From the NCBI GenBank assembly GCA_951812945.1, contig CATOTB010000001.1:862198-926197 (forward strand): a DNA stretch of 64,000 nt. The letters run 5' to 3'. Below the pieces are notes generated by a model. It was not told the origin of the DNA and searched no databases. It worked only from the letters and a program-made list of their open reading frames with translations. The DNA is from Candidatus Dadabacteria bacterium (lineage in GTDB: Bacteria > Desulfobacterota_D > UBA1144 > Nemesobacterales > Nemesobacteraceae). Both the position numbers and the translations under genes were made by a program. Positions 61,516 to 64,000 of the stretch are shown one piece after another (the first letter of the stretch is position 1; each line of letters starts with the position of its first letter).

Positions 61516-62746
61516 CGGTTTTTCCAAGGTTAAAAGCGCCGTGAAGAGTTCTTACGGCGGTTTCCGTGTCTTTTTCCTCAAGCACGCATGAGATTTTTAT
61601 TTCTGAAGTGCTTATCATCATAATGTTAATTCCCTCGTTTGCAAGCGCCCGGAACATGCGCGACGCCACTCCCGAATGAGTCTTCATCCCGACGCCCACC
61701 AGGGAAACCTTGGAGATAAGGTTGTCGGAGAGAACCTGTTTCGCCCCCAGTTCCCGGGCCATCTTCTCGGAGAGTTCTATCGATTTCTTGAAATCCGACT
61801 TGGGAACCGTGAAAGTGAGGTCGGTAAACCCCTCCGTGCTCACGTTCTGAACGATCATGTCGACGATTATGCTGTTGTCCGCAAGCGACGAGAAAAGCTT
61901 CCCCGCTATGCCAGGCTGGTCGGGCACCTGCGTAACGGTGATCTTCGCCTGATCCCTGTCGTATGTAACTCCCGATACGACGACTTCTTCCATGGATTCC
62001 ATAACTTTTTCCTCATCCAGAACCCACGTCCCCACGTCCTCGGGCCTTGGAGTTGACTTAACATGTATAGGCACTTTAAATTTTTTTGCAAATTCAACCG
62101 CGCGGGCCTGAAGCACCCTGGAGCCCAAAGACGCCATCTCAAGCATCTCATCATAGGAGATCCGGCTGAGTTTTCTGGCGTCGGGACAGACCCCTGGATC
62201 TGTGGTGTAGACTCCGTCGACGTCATCTTTGTAGAGTTCGCACGCGTCGGCGTCCATTACCGCCGCAAGCGCCACCGCGGTGAGGTCTGAGCCTCCCCGC
62301 CCGAGCGTTGTAAGGTTCCCGTCCTCGTCGACTCCCTGGAATCCCGCTATTACGACCGCCTTTTTTTCCCCGAGAGCAATACGGACGTTCCTGTCGTCAA
62401 TCGACTTTATCTTCGCCTTCGAGTAAATGTTGTCGGTCGTGATCCTTATCTGGTGTCCCTGGAACGATATCGCGTCCTCGCCGAGCGATTTTATCATCAT
62501 CGCCAAAAGGCCGGAAGAAACCTGTTCCCCGCTTGAGGTTACAACGTCAAACTCCCTCTCGTCAGGGGGGTCCATTACTTCTTTTGCGAGGCCGACAAGC
62601 CTGTCGGTTTCGCCTGCCATAGCGGAAACCACGGCTATCACGTCGTTTTTCTGCCTCTTCGTAGCTACTATGTGCTTGGCCACGCGTCTTATCTTTTCGA
62701 TGCTAGCAACGCTTGTTCCGCCATATTTCTGAACGACAAGAGCCAT
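61508..62746 (-). CDS. lysC: Aspartate kinase
   Basis: 412 residues, N-terminal ALVVQKYGGTSVASIEKIRR, with the kinase domain GRGGSDLTAVALA and two C-terminal ACT domains (about 265-410) for feedback regulation. First step of the aspartate pathway that asd and dapA continue. GAGGG precedes its ATG, which lies 58 bp inside tsaE. Confidence 0.95.
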   Translation of the reverse strand: MALVVQKYGGTSVASIEKIRRVAKHIVATKRQKNDVIAVVSAMAGETDRLVGLAKEVMDPPDEREFDVVTSSGEQVSSGLLAMMIKSLGEDAISFQGHQIRITTDNIYSKAKIKSIDDRNVRIALGEKKAVVIAGFQGVDEDGNLTTLGRGGSDLTAVALAAVMDADACELYKDDVDGVYTTDPGVCPDARKLSRISYDEMLEMASLGSRVLQARAVEFAKKFKVPIHVKSTPRPEDVGTWVLDEEKVMESMEEVVVSGVTYDRDQAKITVTQVPDQPGIAGKLFSSLADNSIIVDMIVQNVSTEGFTDLTFTVPKSDFKKSIELSEKMARELGAKQVLSDNLISKVSLVGVGMKTHSGVASRMFRALANEGINIMMISTSEIKISCVLEEKDTETAVRTLHGAFNLGKTDE

Positions 62747-63183
62747 TTTCCCTCACCCATCACCTTTATTGTTCTCGATTCCTCAGCCGCCTGGGGCTGC
62801 GATTGGATATCAATTATAACAGCGTTTGCCGGTAATACATCCCGGACTTTATCTGCCCATTCAACGACGGAGACGCCGTCTCCGTAAAAAAATTCCTCAT
62901 AGCCCATATTCTCAAATTCGGCCCCGCCTGAGAGCCTGTAGGCGTCGAAATGAAAAAGAGGCACCTTGCCTTCATAGCAGTTCATTATGACGAAAGTGGG
63001 GCTGTTGGGCTCCTGCGTTATTCCAAGACCGCGTGCAAGACCCTTTGCGAAGACCGTTTTTCCCGCTCCGAGATCTCCGGTAAGACCCACGATCGAGCCC
63101 CTGGGTATAAGTTTTCCCATTATCTCGCCGCATAGCATAGTCTGCTCAGGCTTGCTGACTTCTAGGAGGAATGTCTTTTCCAT
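62689..63183 (-). CDS. tsaE: tRNA threonylcarbamoyladenosine ATPase subunit TsaE
   Basis: 164 residues: P-loop GDLGAGKTVFAKGLARGLG, SPTFVIMNCYEG and HFDAYRL, with the VEWADKV motif. Works with TsaB and TsaD in making t6A on tRNA. Its end overlaps the lysC start by 58 bp. It starts 5 bp after nnrD. Confidence 0.94.
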   Translation of the reverse strand: MEKTFLLEVSKPEQTMLCGEIMGKLIPRGSIVGLTGDLGAGKTVFAKGLARGLGITQEPNSPTFVIMNCYEGKVPLFHFDAYRLSGGAEFENMGYEEFFYGDGVSVVEWADKVRDVLPANAVIIDIQSQPQAAEESRTIKVMGEGKWLLSFRNMAEQALLASKR

Positions 63184-63188
63184 TGGAG

Positions 63189-64000
63189 TTATCTTACTGT
63201 TGAGAAGTGCTTTTCTTCCGTGGATGACATGATGGAATTTATTGAAGCGGGGATTTTACGCGATATTTCAGAGGCGGTAAAGCCCGCGGTGCCCGTTTCC
63301 TCGAGAAGAAGATCAGCCGCGTGGCCGTGGAGAAAAACGCCGAGAAGGCAGGACTGAAGAGAGTCGTATCCCTGCGCCGCGAGCCCCCCGATTATTCCCG
63401 TAAGCACATCTCCGGTTCCGGCCGTGGCCATGGCGGAATTTCCCGTCGGGTTTATGAACACCTCTCCGCCGGGGGTTGAGACGACCGTTCTTGCGCCTTT
63501 TAGGACGACGTAGCAGCCGTACTTTTCGGAAAACCGGGTCGAGACCCCGACGCGGTCGCCCTGCACCTGTTTTGTTCCCGTGCCGCAGAGTCTTGCCATT
63601 TCGCCGGGATGGGGAGTGATTACCGCGGGAACTTTTGTTTTCCTTAGAATCTCGGGGTTCTTTGAAATTATGTTAAGTGCGTCTGCGTCAAGCACAACCG
63701 GCACTTCGCACTGGGTTATCACCTTCTCAAGGAACTTTCCCGCGCTTTTAGAGGTCGATATCCCTGGGCCGACGGCAAGCGCAGTCTTTCTCTCGGCAAG
63801 CTCTCCGAGAGCTTCTTCGTGAGCGTCTGAGTGGAAAGTCCCGTCTTTTGAGTCCTTAAGCGAAACGGACATTACTTCCGTTGTTTTTTCCTCAACGGCC
63901 GCGGATATGCTGTCCGGAATTCCCAGAGTGACGAGCCCGCTTCCCGCCCGAAGCGCCGCCTCGGCGCTGAGAATCGCGGCCCCGCTTTTCCCCGGAGAAC
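63189..64000 (-). CDS. nnrD: ADP-dependent NAD(P)H-hydrate dehydratase (NnrD), partial at right edge
   Basis: The minus-strand frame runs off the window at 64000, with about 270 residues present. Repairs hydrated NADH/NADPH. Present: PGKSGAAILSAEAALRAGSGLVTLGIP at the open end, then LAVGPGIS, LDADALN, ITPHPGEMARL, LKGARTVVS and TGNSAMATAGTGDVLTGI. Many genomes fuse this to an NnrE epimerase N-domain; whether this one does cannot be seen. Confidence 0.92.
   Translation of the reverse strand, partial: SPGKSGAAILSAEAALRAGSGLVTLGIPDSISAAVEEKTTEVMSVSLKDSKDGTFHSDAHEEALGELAERKTALAVGPGISTSKSAGKFLEKVITQCEVPVVLDADALNIISKNPEILRKTKVPAVITPHPGEMARLCGTGTKQVQGDRVGVSTRFSEKYGCYVVLKGARTVVSTPGGEVFINPTGNSAMATAGTGDVLTGIIGGLAAQGYDSLQSCLLGVFLHGHAADLLLEETGTAGFTASEISRKIPASINSIMSSTEEKHFSTVR

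Overview
The window is one stretch of a Gram-negative, aerobically respiring bacterial chromosome. The evidence is TonB, outer-membrane porin-like proteins, an alternative complex III, and the ffs-dnaX-ybaB-recR order. Gene density is high and most genes are ordinary housekeeping genes. Tat/Sec-exported multiheme respiration genes, GldC, a RibBX-type riboflavin protein, an electron-transfer flavoprotein operon and MerR next to tRNA-Pro suggest a proteobacterial-like or candidate-phylum lineage. A deltaproteobacterial or Dadabacteria-like placement is a guess; no taxonomic search was possible.

Layout: 1-413 is the GC-rich tail of an SDR epimerase that looks compositionally unlike the rest. 560-8359 carries trpS, ribBX-ribH-nusB-trpD-trpC, a small membrane protein, two thiol peroxidases around a MIP18/SufT-type protein, and bioD. 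8525-15830 is a complete alternative complex III operon (actABCDEF) plus a 49-aa membrane protein, followed by gldC. 16478-18326 (minus) is a compact four-gene metal module: MerT-like, MerP-like, a barrel-like exported protein and a Met/His/Cys-rich exported protein. 18419-29000 holds a frameshifted LLM flavin oxidoreductase, a cyclophilin, purM, tonB, an isocitrate/isopropylmalate-type dehydrogenase, yqaA-surE, two tRNA-Pro genes, merR, rnhB and dapA-asd-rpiB. 29405-32785 is a large exported leucine-rich-repeat protein. 33204-35086 is etfBA behind a near-consensus promoter and stacked palindromes. 35094-47298 has murI, a thioesterase, clpA-clpS, a FemAB-like acyltransferase, an ABC-F ATPase, cstA, recR-ybaB-dnaX and the SRP RNA.

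47550-49140 is the clearest accessory feature. It is a 1,591-bp AT-rich element with perfect 24-bp terminal inverted repeats (GGG...CCC) and a perfect 8-bp target duplication. It holds two unknown cargo genes and only a 5' remnant of an IS1595-like transposase, interrupted by TGA exactly where a zinc-ribbon cysteine is expected. It sits just upstream of a cupin gene. A second copy of that cupin gene lies 5 kb away, and two BCCT betaine-type transporters and a porin-like gene lie between the two.

54901-64000 returns to housekeeping: tRNA-Ser, tRNA-Leu, a Nudix hydrolase, a MoeB/MoeZ-type sulfurtransferase, a cold-shock protein, a PolB-like exonuclease, trhO, cimA, lysC, tsaE and a partial nnrD running off the right edge. 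Amino-acid genes recur across the window (trpDC, dapA, asd, lysC, cimA). Metabolism appears centred on aerobic respiration through complex III and the electron-transfer flavoprotein.
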